The notes below the pieces were generated by a model. The model was not told the origin of the DNA. It saw only the letters and a list, made by a program, of their open reading frames with translations, and made no database searches. Shown here piece after piece: positions 35,794-45,279 of a stretch of 64,000 nt of DNA (position 1 is the stretch's first letter; the number at the start of each line of letters is the position of its first letter). This DNA is from Fibrobacter sp. GTDB lineage: Bacteria > Fibrobacterota > Fibrobacteria > Fibrobacterales > Fibrobacteraceae. The position numbers were made by a program, and so were the translations under genes. The stretch spans positions 335,805-399,804 of the forward strand of contig JAFPWY010000004.1 in assembly GCA_017412605.1 (NCBI GenBank), written 5' to 3'.

Positions 35794-37266
35794 TTACGCA
35801 ATCAAAGCCAAGTTCGGGAAAATTCCGATGACAATCAAGGCAATCGCGGCGACCGTCACGCCAAAGCGGAGCAAGTAGGCGAACGGAGTGGAGCCGCAGC
35901 CGATCTTCTTGCATTCGCACTTGTTCTTGACAGGCATAAAGAGCACGAACGCGACACGCAGATAGTACACCGCAGCCACGAGGGACAGGCCAAAGCCCGC
36001 AATGGCGAGCCAGCCGAGCCCACCGGAGAAGGCTTCGGTGAACAGCGAGAACTTGGCCAAGAAACCGGCAACCGGCGGGAGGCCGGCAAGGCTTGCAAGG
36101 CAGACCGTCACGCCGAGGGCGACATACGGGCGCTTGCGTCCACTGCCCTGGAGGTCTTCCAGATTCTCGTTACGGTCTTCGCGACCGGCCAAGTAGGCAA
36201 TACCCGTCAGCGCACCGGCACTGGCCACAGCGTAAGTGACGAGGAAATAGAACATGGCGCCCATCTGCACCGTGCCATCCTTGGCATAGTTCGGGAGCAA
36301 GAGGCCAATGACGATGAAGCCCGCATTCATCACGGCGGAGAACGCGAGGATACGGCGGATAGACTTTTGGGCAAGACCACTAAAGGCGCCGATAATCATG
36401 GAAAGCAGCGCGACGATAAGCACCATGTAGAACAGCCCCTTGGACTGGCTTGCAATGGTGACCGGCTCGGCGAGGTTCCAGGCCGGAGCCGTTGCAGCTT
36501 TCGTAACGAGGATTCCCAGCCAAACAGAAGCGAGAGCGGCAAGAGCGCCCACCTTCACGACAGCGGCCATGAAACCAGTCACGGCAACGGATGCGCCCGT
36601 GTAAACGTCGGCAACCCAGAAGTGCACCGGAGCGGCACCCGCCTTGAACAGGAGGCCAATCACGGTCAAGAGCACGCCGATACCGTAAAGCGCTTCACGG
36701 CCATCGAGGCAAGAGGCAAAGAAATGCGTCGTACCGGTAGCGCCGTAAACAAGCGCCACGCCATAGAGGAATATGGCGCTGAAGATGGAGCCCGAGACGA
36801 AGTACTTGAACACGCCTTCGTTCGCGTTCACGTCTTTGCGGCGAATACCGACCAGGGCGTAAATCGGGAAACTCGCGAGTTCCATGCCAATAAAGAGCGC
36901 AAGGAAATCAATCGCCTGAGTCATGAGGCATGCACCGCACGTCGCAAGCATCAGCAAAGCGTAAGCCTCGCCGCCCTTGTACTTCTCGTGACCAAGCGTC
37001 CACTGGAGGCCGGCAATCCCGAGGAAAGCGCAGAACATGACGGATGCGCCGAGAACCTTGCGGACAGGATCCATGGCGTACAGGTTGAACATCACGTCTG
37101 TCGTGCAAAGGTAGTAGGCGGCCATGCCGGTGATGACAAACAGCGATGCTACCCAAGGGAGAATCTTGTGCTTGTTCTCGTCCTTGATGAACGGTTCTGC
37201 CGCAAGGCATATCAATGCGCCAACGGCAACGATAACAATCGGCAATAAATTGATGTAGTTACTCAT
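35794..37266 (-). CDS. nuoN: NADH-quinone oxidoreductase subunit N
   Basis: 490 aa from ATG 37264-37266; it overlaps the end of nuoM by 8 nt, so the two are coupled. About 14 membrane helices. The antiporter-like core has the lysine helices expected (LFKAGAAPVHFWVADVYTGA; MIIGAFSGLAQKSIRRILAFS). NuoN is one of the three proton-pumping antiporter-like subunits. It is the last gene of the operon. Confidence 0.93.
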   Translation of the reverse strand: MSNYINLLPIVIVAVGALICLAAEPFIKDENKHKILPWVASLFVITGMAAYYLCTTDVMFNLYAMDPVRKVLGASVMFCAFLGIAGLQWTLGHEKYKGGEAYALLMLATCGACLMTQAIDFLALFIGMELASFPIYALVGIRRKDVNANEGVFKYFVSGSIFSAIFLYGVALVYGATGTTHFFASCLDGREALYGIGVLLTVIGLLFKAGAAPVHFWVADVYTGASVAVTGFMAAVVKVGALAALASVWLGILVTKAATAPAWNLAEPVTIASQSKGLFYMVLIVALLSMIIGAFSGLAQKSIRRILAFSAVMNAGFIVIGLLLPNYAKDGTVQMGAMFYFLVTYAVASAGALTGIAYLAGREDRNENLEDLQGSGRKRPYVALGVTVCLASLAGLPPVAGFLAKFSLFTEAFSGGLGWLAIAGFGLSLVAAVYYLRVAFVLFMPVKNKCECKKIGCGSTPFAYLLRFGVTVAAIALIVIGIFPNLALIA

Positions 37267-38962
37267 TTTCTGTAGCCTCCACGTTTGCTTGCGCGGATTC
37301 ATTTGCCTGTGCGGCATCGGCAGCAATCATCTGCTGGATAAGCGCAGCGCGTTCGGATTCGTCAAAACCGGCCTCGGCCAGCGTGGAATCCAGCTGGGCG
37401 ATTTCCTTCTCCGTCATCGGGTGATGTTCCTCAGTTGCCTCGACAGCATCGGAAGCCTGCTCGGCAAGCGAATCAGCCGGAATAGCCTCTGCGGGTTCGC
37501 CCTCCTGACCGGAGAGTTTGCTCATTTCCTCGATGGCATCTTCGTCAAAGAGGTGCAGGGAATTGGTGATGAAAGCCGGATGGATACCGAACGTGAGGAG
37601 CAGGGCGACCATGATACCGAATGCGGAGCCTTCGAGCGCAGTCATGCGCTTGCCTTCTTCGTATTCGCGAGCCTGCTTGCCGAAGATGACCTTCTGGACA
37701 AAGCGCAGCATGTAGGCGGCGGAAAGAATCAGGCAGAAGCCAGCCACCACGGCCGGAAGCGGACCCATATCCCAAATGGCGAGAAGCACGGTAAATTCAC
37801 CGACAAAGCCTGCCGTACCGGGAACGGCAAGCGCCATGATGGCGGCAAAACCGAACAAGGTACTGAACACGGGATTCTTGCCGGCAAGGCCGCCCATGAG
37901 CGTAATGTCGCGCGTACCGGTCATGCGTTCGGCGACACCCGCGAGATAGAACTGAACACCGGCGGAAATACCGTGAGCGACCAAGAGCACGAGCACGGCC
38001 GGCAACATTGCCTCGGAGAGGCTGAACACGCCAGCGACCGCAAGGCCGAGGTGACCCATGGAACTGTAAGCCAAAAGCTTCTTGGCATCCGTAGCACGCA
38101 GGGCAAGCAGTGCGCCGTACACAGCCGTCGCAAGTCCGAGCCAAAGCATCACGTTCACGACCGTCATGGAGAGCGGGAAAATCGGAAGAATCCAGGCGAT
38201 AAAGCCGAACACGCCCGCCTTGCTCATCGCACCCGTCAAGATGGCGGAAAGCGGAGCCGGAGCCTCGGCGTAGGTAATGGCCTGCCAGCCGTGGAACGGG
38301 AAAATCGGAGTCTTCACGAGGAAGGCGAGCAGGAAGCACATCAAGATGACGAACTGCGTCTCGGCAGGCAGCCCCTGGAGGGCGATAGCGAACGAGAGCA
38401 GCAGCGAGTTATCGGCAACGGTGAGCAGGTACCAAAGAGCAACCATCATCGGAGCGGAACCCACGAGCGTGTAGATGGCGAACGTCATCGCCGCCTTCGT
38501 ACGCTCCTTTCCACCGTAACCAGCGATCATCACGGCAGCCGGAATGACCATGGCCTCGAAGAAGAAGAAGAACAGCACTGCATCTGCAGAGAGGAAGGTT
38601 CCGTTCATGGCGCCCATCAGCGCGAAGATGCCGATGGCGAAGTTACGGTAGTTCTTCTCGAAGCTGTTGCGCGCGGTAATCAGAGCCACGAGCGACAGGC
38701 CGCAAGAAAGGAACACCATCCAGGCGCCAAGGCCGTGGCTGTACAGGTAGTAATAGACCGGACCCTTGCAGCCGGGGATGCGGAACCATTCCATGGGTTC
38801 GGTAGCCTGGTTTCCGCCGGCCACCAGAGCGATGGACATGGCGAAGAAGGCGACACCGAAAAGGAAGGCCAAACGGGAAGACGACTTGGAATCTTCCTTG
38901 GAAGTCGCGACCATCAGGATAGCAGCGACAAACGGAGCCAGGACAAGGAGATGTAACAACAT
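37259..38962 (-). CDS. nuoM: NADH-quinone oxidoreductase subunit M with acidic C-terminal tail
   Basis: 567 aa. Typical core: FFFFEAMVIPAAVMI (the Glu of helix 5), KTPIFPFHGWQAITYAEAPA, KKLLAYSSMGHLGL. After the last membrane helix the protein continues for about 84 residues (about 484-567) rich in Glu, Ala and Gln, with predicted helices but no membrane segment. Usual NuoM ends near 500 residues, so this is a lineage-specific extension. Its start shares one base with the nuoL stop (TAATG). Confidence 0.92.
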   Translation of the reverse strand: MLLHLLVLAPFVAAILMVATSKEDSKSSSRLAFLFGVAFFAMSIALVAGGNQATEPMEWFRIPGCKGPVYYYLYSHGLGAWMVFLSCGLSLVALITARNSFEKNYRNFAIGIFALMGAMNGTFLSADAVLFFFFFEAMVIPAAVMIAGYGGKERTKAAMTFAIYTLVGSAPMMVALWYLLTVADNSLLLSFAIALQGLPAETQFVILMCFLLAFLVKTPIFPFHGWQAITYAEAPAPLSAILTGAMSKAGVFGFIAWILPIFPLSMTVVNVMLWLGLATAVYGALLALRATDAKKLLAYSSMGHLGLAVAGVFSLSEAMLPAVLVLLVAHGISAGVQFYLAGVAERMTGTRDITLMGGLAGKNPVFSTLFGFAAIMALAVPGTAGFVGEFTVLLAIWDMGPLPAVVAGFCLILSAAYMLRFVQKVIFGKQAREYEEGKRMTALEGSAFGIMVALLLTFGIHPAFITNSLHLFDEDAIEEMSKLSGQEGEPAEAIPADSLAEQASDAVEATEEHHPMTEKEIAQLDSTLAEAGFDESERAALIQQMIAADAAQANESAQANVEATENE

Positions 38963-40905
38963 TAGATGGAACCTCCAGTCAAAAGGACAACAGCCACAAG
39001 GATGGCGACGCCCGCCACGCTAAGGGCAAGCTGCAGTCGGACCTTGCGGACCTGGAAAGCGGCAGCACCGTCGCCCAGAATCTCGGCGATGGCACCCACC
39101 ATCCACTGTATTGCCTGCAGGATTTTCTCGACGACGACGTCGGCAATCCAGGCAAGCACGGCAACCGGGATGATACCGCAGAACTTATGGACCCTGTCAA
39201 AGAAGAACGTCCAGTCGGCCTTGAAGCCCTCGGGAGCAGAAGAACCCTTGGCTTCGGGAACGCGGGACGAACCATAAACCTTGAGCGCGATGAACATACC
39301 GAGCAGTGCGGCCAGAGTGCCGAGCCCGGCGAAGATGAGCGGATTCACGTGGGCCATGTGGGCGGCGCCAGCCTGAGCGGCACCGACGACCGGAGCGAGG
39401 GAATCCTTGAACATCGTCATTCCGAGCGAATCAGCCCAGAAGTAACCGGCAAAGATAGCGCCGATCGAGAGCACGACCATCGGGATGAGCATGGAAGCCG
39501 GAGCTTCGTGGATGTGTTCCTCGCTCTCCTTGCTGCCGCGGTAGCTACCGAAGAAGGTCAGGATGATGAGGCGGCTCATGTAGACAGCCGTAATGACAGC
39601 AGTCAAGAGACCGATACCGTAGAAGACCGGGCCCATGGGGCCGCTCGTGTAGAGGCGTTCCAGAATCAGGTCCTTAGACCAGAAACCGGCAAAGCCCGGG
39701 AAACCGATAATGGCGAAGAATGCGAAAATCATGACGCATGCCGTCACCGGGGTCTTCCGGAGCAGGCCACCCATCTTGCGCATGTCCTGTTCGCCGGCGA
39801 GAGCGTGAATCACAGCACCGGCACCGAGGAAGAGTGCCGCCTTGAAGAAGGCGTGGGTGAACACGTGGAAGATAGAAGCGTCGAAGGCGCAGACGCCAGC
39901 AGCCATGAACATGTAGCCCAGCTGGGAAATCGTCGAGTAGGCAAGCACCTTCTTGATGTCGTTCTGGAAAAGACCCGCCATAGCAGCCCAGAAGGCAGTC
40001 GCAAGGCCGACCAGCGTGATGATGAGCAGCACGACCGGCAAGAGCGAGAAGAGGTTACCCATACGGGCAAGTAGGTACACACCAGAAGTCACCATGGTCG
40101 CGGCATGGATGAGGGCGGACACGGGAGTCGGACCCGCCATAGCGTCGGGGAGCCAGGTGAGGAGCGGAATCTGAGCGGACTTACCGGTGCAACCGATAAA
40201 GAACAGGAGCCCGGCCAGTGAAAGCAGCGGGAGCACGATTTCGACATGGCCACCGGCAATCAGCATCTGGATAAAGGCGCTCAGCGAATCGTAGTTGAGG
40301 ATTTCGGAACCGCCCACAGTCACGAGGCAGAGCATACCGAGCAAGAAGCCGATATCGCCCACGCGGTTCACGATGAACGCCTTGTTCGCAGCCTTGCAGT
40401 TGGAGAGGTCCTTGTTCCAGAAGCCAATGAGCAGGTAGGAGCAGAGCCCCACGCCTTCCCAGCCGAGGAACGTGAGCAGCAGGCTATCCGAAAGCACGAG
40501 AACAATCATGCTGAACAGGAACAGGTTGATGTAGGCGAAGAACCGGGCGAAGCCGCGGTCACCGTGCATGTAACCGATGGAGTACAGCGCGATGAGCGAG
40601 CCGATACCCGTCACGAACAGGAGCATGATGCGGGAGAGCCCGTCGAACAGGAAGCCGATATCCACCTTGAACAGCGGAATGTCAATCCAGTTGCAGAGCG
40701 TCTGGCGCAACCCCTCGGTGGGCATGCCCCAAGCCAAAAGGACCACGCTTGCAAAAGCCAGCACAGGGAAAATCACGGCGAGGAAGCCGACAATGCCCTC
40801 GGCCGGGCCCTTCTTGCTGCCGGAAGAAATCACGGCGATAGCGCCCAGGAGGACAGTACCGACCAGCGGGAAGAGCGGAATAAGCCAAAGCGGTAAATTT
40901 GTCAT
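38962..40905 (-). CDS. nuoL: NADH-quinone oxidoreductase subunit L
   Basis: 647 aa, the usual range for NuoL. Core motifs FFAYINLFLFSMIVLVLSDS, FLGWEGVGLCSYLLIGFW and KSAQIPLLTWLPDAMAGPTP are present, as is the C-terminal long lateral region that links the three antiporter-like modules. Located between nuoK (3-nt gap) and nuoM (1-nt overlap). Confidence 0.95.
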   Translation of the reverse strand: MTNLPLWLIPLFPLVGTVLLGAIAVISSGSKKGPAEGIVGFLAVIFPVLAFASVVLLAWGMPTEGLRQTLCNWIDIPLFKVDIGFLFDGLSRIMLLFVTGIGSLIALYSIGYMHGDRGFARFFAYINLFLFSMIVLVLSDSLLLTFLGWEGVGLCSYLLIGFWNKDLSNCKAANKAFIVNRVGDIGFLLGMLCLVTVGGSEILNYDSLSAFIQMLIAGGHVEIVLPLLSLAGLLFFIGCTGKSAQIPLLTWLPDAMAGPTPVSALIHAATMVTSGVYLLARMGNLFSLLPVVLLIITLVGLATAFWAAMAGLFQNDIKKVLAYSTISQLGYMFMAAGVCAFDASIFHVFTHAFFKAALFLGAGAVIHALAGEQDMRKMGGLLRKTPVTACVMIFAFFAIIGFPGFAGFWSKDLILERLYTSGPMGPVFYGIGLLTAVITAVYMSRLIILTFFGSYRGSKESEEHIHEAPASMLIPMVVLSIGAIFAGYFWADSLGMTMFKDSLAPVVGAAQAGAAHMAHVNPLIFAGLGTLAALLGMFIALKVYGSSRVPEAKGSSAPEGFKADWTFFFDRVHKFCGIIPVAVLAWIADVVVEKILQAIQWMVGAIAEILGDGAAAFQVRKVRLQLALSVAGVAILVAVVLLTGGSI

Positions 40906-40908
40906 TGT

Positions 40909-41223
40909 TTACCCCTTCATGTTGGAATACGTGTCGGCGTCAACGCTTTCACGGTTACGGAAAATGAGTATGACCATGGCAAGACCGACGCAAGCTTCCG
41001 CCGCGGCAATCGCGATGGAGAACAGCGGAACAATCTGGCCTGCGACACTCAGGTCGGCAGGCAGGGTCTTTGCGAACCCGACAAAGGAGAGGTTCACCGC
41101 GTTCAGGGCGATTTCGACACCCATCAGCACAAAGAACACGTTACGGCGTGCAATCGCCACAATCAGGCCGATGGAGAAAAGAATCAGCGCAAGGACCTGC
41201 ACGTAAATAGCTTCCAATGCCAT
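40909..41223 (-). CDS. nuoK: NADH-quinone oxidoreductase subunit K
   Basis: 104 aa with three membrane helices and the conserved buried Glu in NVFFVLMGVEIALNAVNLSFV. Part of the proton path between quinone site and antiporter modules. Start and nuoJ stop share one base (TAATG). Confidence 0.95.
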   Translation of the reverse strand: MALEAIYVQVLALILFSIGLIVAIARRNVFFVLMGVEIALNAVNLSFVGFAKTLPADLSVAGQIVPLFSIAIAAAEACVGLAMVILIFRNRESVDADTYSNMKG

Positions 41224-41762
41224 TATTTTTCCTCCTTGTCGTCAGAATCTACAGAACCGAGGCGCTTCTTGGCGAGGAGCACCGCCGCCGCCATCGACGA
41301 CAGCAAAAGCAAGCCAAGGATCTCAAACAAGATGAAGTAACCCGGGCCCGTCTGCGCGACATCGAACAGCGTGCGAGACGTGAGAGCCACAGAACCGCGG
41401 AGCGTCGTTTCGTCAAACGCCATCGGGGTACGCACGAGGACAAACCCGACGAGGGCAGCAAGCACAATGACGCCCGGAATGACAAACAGCGAGACGCCGT
41501 CGAACATCGGGGTCTTGGAATCGCGGGCTCCGTTCAGCACCATGATGACAAACGTCAGGAGCATCATGATGGCACCGGCATAGACCATGACCTGCACCAC
41601 CCCGATGAAGGGGCTGCCCAGCAGGCCGTAGATGCCAGCGAGCGAGAGCATAGACAGCACGAGCGAAAGTGCACCGTACAGCGGGTGCCTCGACAGGAGA
41701 ACGCACAGCGCGCTACCCACGGCGAGGATTCCCAGAATAATAAAGTATATCAGGGCAAGCAT
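41223..41762 (-). CDS. nuoJ: NADH-quinone oxidoreductase subunit J
   Basis: 179 aa, five membrane helices, with the family motif LSMLSLAGIYGLLGSPFIGVV and VMVYAGAIMMLLTFVIMVL around the pi-bulge helix. Membrane arm of complex I. Its start overlaps the nuoI stop by one base. Confidence 0.94.
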   Translation of the reverse strand: MLALIYFIILGILAVGSALCVLLSRHPLYGALSLVLSMLSLAGIYGLLGSPFIGVVQVMVYAGAIMMLLTFVIMVLNGARDSKTPMFDGVSLFVIPGVIVLAALVGFVLVRTPMAFDETTLRGSVALTSRTLFDVAQTGPGYFILFEILGLLLLSSMAAAVLLAKKRLGSVDSDDKEEK

Positions 41763-42328
41763 TACTTCACCTCCATTCCCCAGACCTTGCGGGCCTCGGC
41801 ATTCTTAGTTCCGCCCGGAGCCACTTGGCTCTGTTCGTCTTCGGGATAATCCTTCGGATCCCAGGCGGTAAGGTCTTCCAGGTGAGCAACGAACTCGTCG
41901 CGGGTCCTGTGCTCAAAAGAAATCACCTTGGTATCCATGCGGAGCGCATCCACCGGGCAGGCTTCGGCGCAAAGGCCGCAGAACACGCAAGTCAAATGGT
42001 CAATGTCGAAACGCTTCACCTTCTTTTCGATGCGCGGATCGTCGCTAGCCGTTGCCTCGATAAAGATGCAGTGGGCAGGGCAAGCCGCGGCGCACATGCC
42101 GCAGGCCACGCAACGCGGAGTGCCATCGGGCCTGAGCATCAGGCGATGCCTAGCGCGGTAGGTGTTGCGGATTTCCGGCTGGCCTTCCGGGTAAGAAATC
42201 GTCGGCAGGGTCTCGTAACGGAACAGGCCGCGGGCGGCGTGCTTGAGCGTCGTCCAAAGACCGCGTATTGCCTCGAAAACATAGAGACGTTCGACCCAGT
42301 TCATGGGCCTCTGTTTAATAACGCGCAT
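41762..42328 (-). CDS. nuoI: NADH-quinone oxidoreductase subunit I (two 4Fe-4S clusters)
   Basis: 188 aa. Two ferredoxin motifs: CVACGMCAAACP (Cys 73, 76, 79, 83) and CVFCGLCAEACP (Cys 114, 117, 120, 124), which bind clusters N6a and N6b. The N-terminal 60 residues include the amphipathic helix that lies on the membrane. Between nuoH and nuoJ with one-base overlaps. Confidence 0.95.
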   Translation of the reverse strand: MRVIKQRPMNWVERLYVFEAIRGLWTTLKHAARGLFRYETLPTISYPEGQPEIRNTYRARHRLMLRPDGTPRCVACGMCAAACPAHCIFIEATASDDPRIEKKVKRFDIDHLTCVFCGLCAEACPVDALRMDTKVISFEHRTRDEFVAHLEDLTAWDPKDYPEDEQSQVAPGGTKNAEARKVWGMEVK

Positions 42329-43683
42329 TAGTTACCCCCTACGAGTTTTGCGATGACGGCAGTCACCACGAGGTTGATGAGGGCGATGTTCAGGATAATC
42401 TTCCAGCCGAGGTGCATCACGTGGTCATAGCGGAAGCGCGGCAGAGTCCAGCGGACCCAAATCCACACCCAGCAGAAGAACACGCTCTTTGCGATAAGCA
42501 CCAGCAAGTGGATGAGGGCGGTGCCCACCGCGGTAGCGAGGCCACCCACGGCAAAGCCGTTCACCACGAACTTCGACGGATCGTAATAGAGCCAGGCGCA
42601 AACGCCGCCGGCAATAAACACGGCAACGGCCAGCCAGGCCACAATCTTGTAGAGGCTGTATTCGCGCAGGATTTCGAAGCGGTTCGTAAGGTTTGTCGCC
42701 TTGAGTTTGCGGGAATAGCGGTAAATCAGGTGGAGGAAGGCCAGGGCGAAGAAGGCAAGCACACCGCAGAGGACGGCCAGCGATCCACCCATGTGGGCCT
42801 GCATCGTCTCGGTCGTGACAAACGGTACCGAGTAGCCGCCCAAGAAGAGCGTCGCCACCAAGAAGCTATTGATGCAGATGTGCGAGTATTCACCCATGTA
42901 GAACAGGCCGAACTGCATAGCACCATATTCGGTATGGTAACCGGCAACGAGTTCGGGTTCACCTTCGGCCACGTCGAACGGAGCGCGGCCCGTCTCGGCG
43001 ATACAGGCGATAAGGAAGCAGAAGAACGCCACCGGCTGGGCGACAATGCCCCACACGTGGTGTTCCTGCCAGTTCACGATATCGGTCAGGTTGAAGGAGC
43101 CAGCGAGGAGCAGCATGCCCATCATCGAAAGGCCGAGGCAGACTTCGTAGCTAATCGTCATGGAGCTCGTACGGAGCGCACCGAGGAAGCTGTACTTGGA
43201 CTTGGAAGCCCAACCAGCCAGCACGGCACCGTAAGCCGAGAGCGAAGAGAGACCGAACAACAAAAGCACGCCCACCTCGGAATCCACGATGGAGCCCGGG
43301 ATACGGACAACCTGGCCGCCCCACTCGAACACCATCGGGCCAAACCACGGAATCACGCAGGGGCTCAGGAACACGATGGCAAACGGAATCGCCGGAGCTA
43401 CATAGTAAAGGATCTTGTTCACGCCCGCAGGAGCGAACATTTCCTTGAAGAACAGCTTGGTGCCGTCGCACATGTTCTGCACGTAGCCCAGCAAGCGGAT
43501 CTTGCCGAAGAACGGAATCTTGATGTAGGAACGGTTCGGTCCCTGGCGGTCTTGCATGAAGCCCGCGCCACGGCGTTCCATCGGAATCAAAAGAAGGATG
43601 TACAGGACAGGCACGAAGCAGAAGGCGAACTTCGCAATCGTGATGACCCATTCAATCCATGTCCTGGATTCGATAATATCCAT
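42328..43683 (-). CDS. nuoH: NADH-quinone oxidoreductase subunit H, long form
   Basis: 451 aa against about 320-350 in most bacteria. It has the quinone-site motifs ERRGAGFMQDRQGPNR and AETGRAPFDVAEGEPELVAGYHTEYGAMQFG. The extra length lies mainly after residue 300: a charged loop (YRYSRKLKATNLTNRFEI) and two or three additional membrane helices before the family's usual C-terminal WVRWTLPRFRYD element. Otherwise a normal complex I membrane subunit. Confidence 0.93.
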   Translation of the reverse strand: MDIIESRTWIEWVITIAKFAFCFVPVLYILLLIPMERRGAGFMQDRQGPNRSYIKIPFFGKIRLLGYVQNMCDGTKLFFKEMFAPAGVNKILYYVAPAIPFAIVFLSPCVIPWFGPMVFEWGGQVVRIPGSIVDSEVGVLLLFGLSSLSAYGAVLAGWASKSKYSFLGALRTSSMTISYEVCLGLSMMGMLLLAGSFNLTDIVNWQEHHVWGIVAQPVAFFCFLIACIAETGRAPFDVAEGEPELVAGYHTEYGAMQFGLFYMGEYSHICINSFLVATLFLGGYSVPFVTTETMQAHMGGSLAVLCGVLAFFALAFLHLIYRYSRKLKATNLTNRFEILREYSLYKIVAWLAVAVFIAGGVCAWLYYDPSKFVVNGFAVGGLATAVGTALIHLLVLIAKSVFFCWVWIWVRWTLPRFRYDHVMHLGWKIILNIALINLVVTAVIAKLVGGN

Positions 43684-45275
43684 TATGCGTTACCTCCTTC
43701 GAGGAGTTTTCCAGTGCTCTTGATGCTGTCGTAGGTAAGTCCGGCCAGTGCGGAAGCGTATTCCGTCGCCTTGGCAAACGCGGCAGATGCACTTTCGAGC
43801 TTGTTCCCGGCCAATTCCGAAATGACCTCGTAAGCGGCCTCAAGATTTTCGTCGGGGCAGACCGGGCAGGCGTTCAGCTTCTGGATAATGTTCAGGCTGT
43901 TCACCATCGTGCCCTGCACCTCGCTCCAGTGCCTTACGCCGATAGCGATTGTCGCCTTGCGGGCGGTCGCATCGTCGAAAGCGGAAAGTGCTATGCGGCA
44001 ATTGATCTTTTCAAGATCCTTCGCAACGGCGGCATCTTCACCGAAGAGGTCCGCGTTCACGGTCACGAGGGTTTCGAACTCGGAAGCGCGCTTCATGAAT
44101 TCAGAAACATCGGCAAAGCCCATGAGCTTCATGCCGCTACGGTTCGCCACCGGGTCACCGCTCTTGGCGATACCGTCCGGAGCGCCAACCTTGAGCAAGC
44201 TACCACCAAACAGTTCGGCGCCATCCCCGAGGGATTCCTTGAACATGCGGAGCGCAGCGAGATCTTCCATGGTGCAAGAACCACCAGCGACAAGGGCAAT
44301 CTTGCCCTTACCAATCGGCAGGGATTCCACGTCGATTGCCGGGAGGCGGTTCTTGTCGAAATTCTGGAACGCGAGGCGGCTCGTGTTAGAGAGCCAGCTG
44401 CGGTTCACTTCGGGGTTACAGCGCGGCATCACGCGGTAGATGTGGCCGTCGGCATGGTCGAGCCAAATGTTCGCGCCAAGGGAATCGTCCATCGAAATCG
44501 TCGGTGTGTGGCTCAAGAGCCATACGCGCTTCTGGAAGCGGAAATACTTGGCAGTCATGGCGCCCACCGGGCAAACGTCGGTGACGCACAAGTCGTATTC
44601 GTGGTCAAGCTTTTCGCCCGGGAAGGTAGTAATGTAAGTGTGGTCGGCACGGCCAGCGAGTTGCAGCTGTTCGGAACCGGCGATGCTACGCATAAAGCGC
44701 ACGCAACGGTCGCACTGCACGCAGCGTTCTTCATCGAGCAAAACACGGGGGCCTAAGTCTACGTGCTTACCGCCACGAACCTGTCCCTTCGCATCAATGA
44801 ACTGATGTTCCGGATTGCCGTGGTAGTTCTTGCCGTATTCGGGGCGCATGCGGGATTCGTTCTGGCCCGCTTCCATGTAGTTCTCTTGCAGGGTGCATTC
44901 ACCGGCCTTGTCGCAGATGGGGCAATCGAGCGGGTGGTTCACCAGCATGAATTCCTGCGTAGCCTTGCGGGCGTTCTTCACGCGGGCGCTGGATGCAGGC
45001 GTATAAATTTTCATCCCCGGGGCGACCGGCGTGTAGCATGCAATCACGAGCATGCGGCCGCGCGGGCCTTCCTGTTCCACCAGGCACTGGCGGCAGTTAC
45101 CCGACACCGGGAGGAAAGGATGGTAACATACGTGGGGAGTTTCAATCCCGACAGCCTTGAGGGCCTCGAGGAGGTTCGTATCGCCAGGAACCATCACCGG
45201 CTTGTCGTCCACGAAGATTTCCACCTTCGGGCTGTTCTCGGTCGGGAGTTTCGGCATGTTGTAGTAGTTACTCAT
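43683..45275 (-). CDS. nuoG: NADH-quinone oxidoreductase subunit G, short form
   Basis: 530 aa from ATG 45273-45275 (4 nt after nuoF). The longer frame into nuoF is not used. The N-terminal 2Fe-2S ligands are present (HVCYHPFLPVSGNCRQC then a later Cys), as are the His/Cys cluster (HPLDCPICDKAGEC) and the 4Fe-4S sites CVQCDRC and CVTDVCPVGA. The molybdopterin-oxidoreductase-like domain that follows is much reduced compared with typical NuoG of 680-900 residues. Electron transfer should be intact; the missing part is structural in other species. Confidence 0.92.
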   Translation of the reverse strand: MSNYYNMPKLPTENSPKVEIFVDDKPVMVPGDTNLLEALKAVGIETPHVCYHPFLPVSGNCRQCLVEQEGPRGRMLVIACYTPVAPGMKIYTPASSARVKNARKATQEFMLVNHPLDCPICDKAGECTLQENYMEAGQNESRMRPEYGKNYHGNPEHQFIDAKGQVRGGKHVDLGPRVLLDEERCVQCDRCVRFMRSIAGSEQLQLAGRADHTYITTFPGEKLDHEYDLCVTDVCPVGAMTAKYFRFQKRVWLLSHTPTISMDDSLGANIWLDHADGHIYRVMPRCNPEVNRSWLSNTSRLAFQNFDKNRLPAIDVESLPIGKGKIALVAGGSCTMEDLAALRMFKESLGDGAELFGGSLLKVGAPDGIAKSGDPVANRSGMKLMGFADVSEFMKRASEFETLVTVNADLFGEDAAVAKDLEKINCRIALSAFDDATARKATIAIGVRHWSEVQGTMVNSLNIIQKLNACPVCPDENLEAAYEVISELAGNKLESASAAFAKATEYASALAGLTYDSIKSTGKLLEGGNA

Positions 45276-45279
45276 ATTA

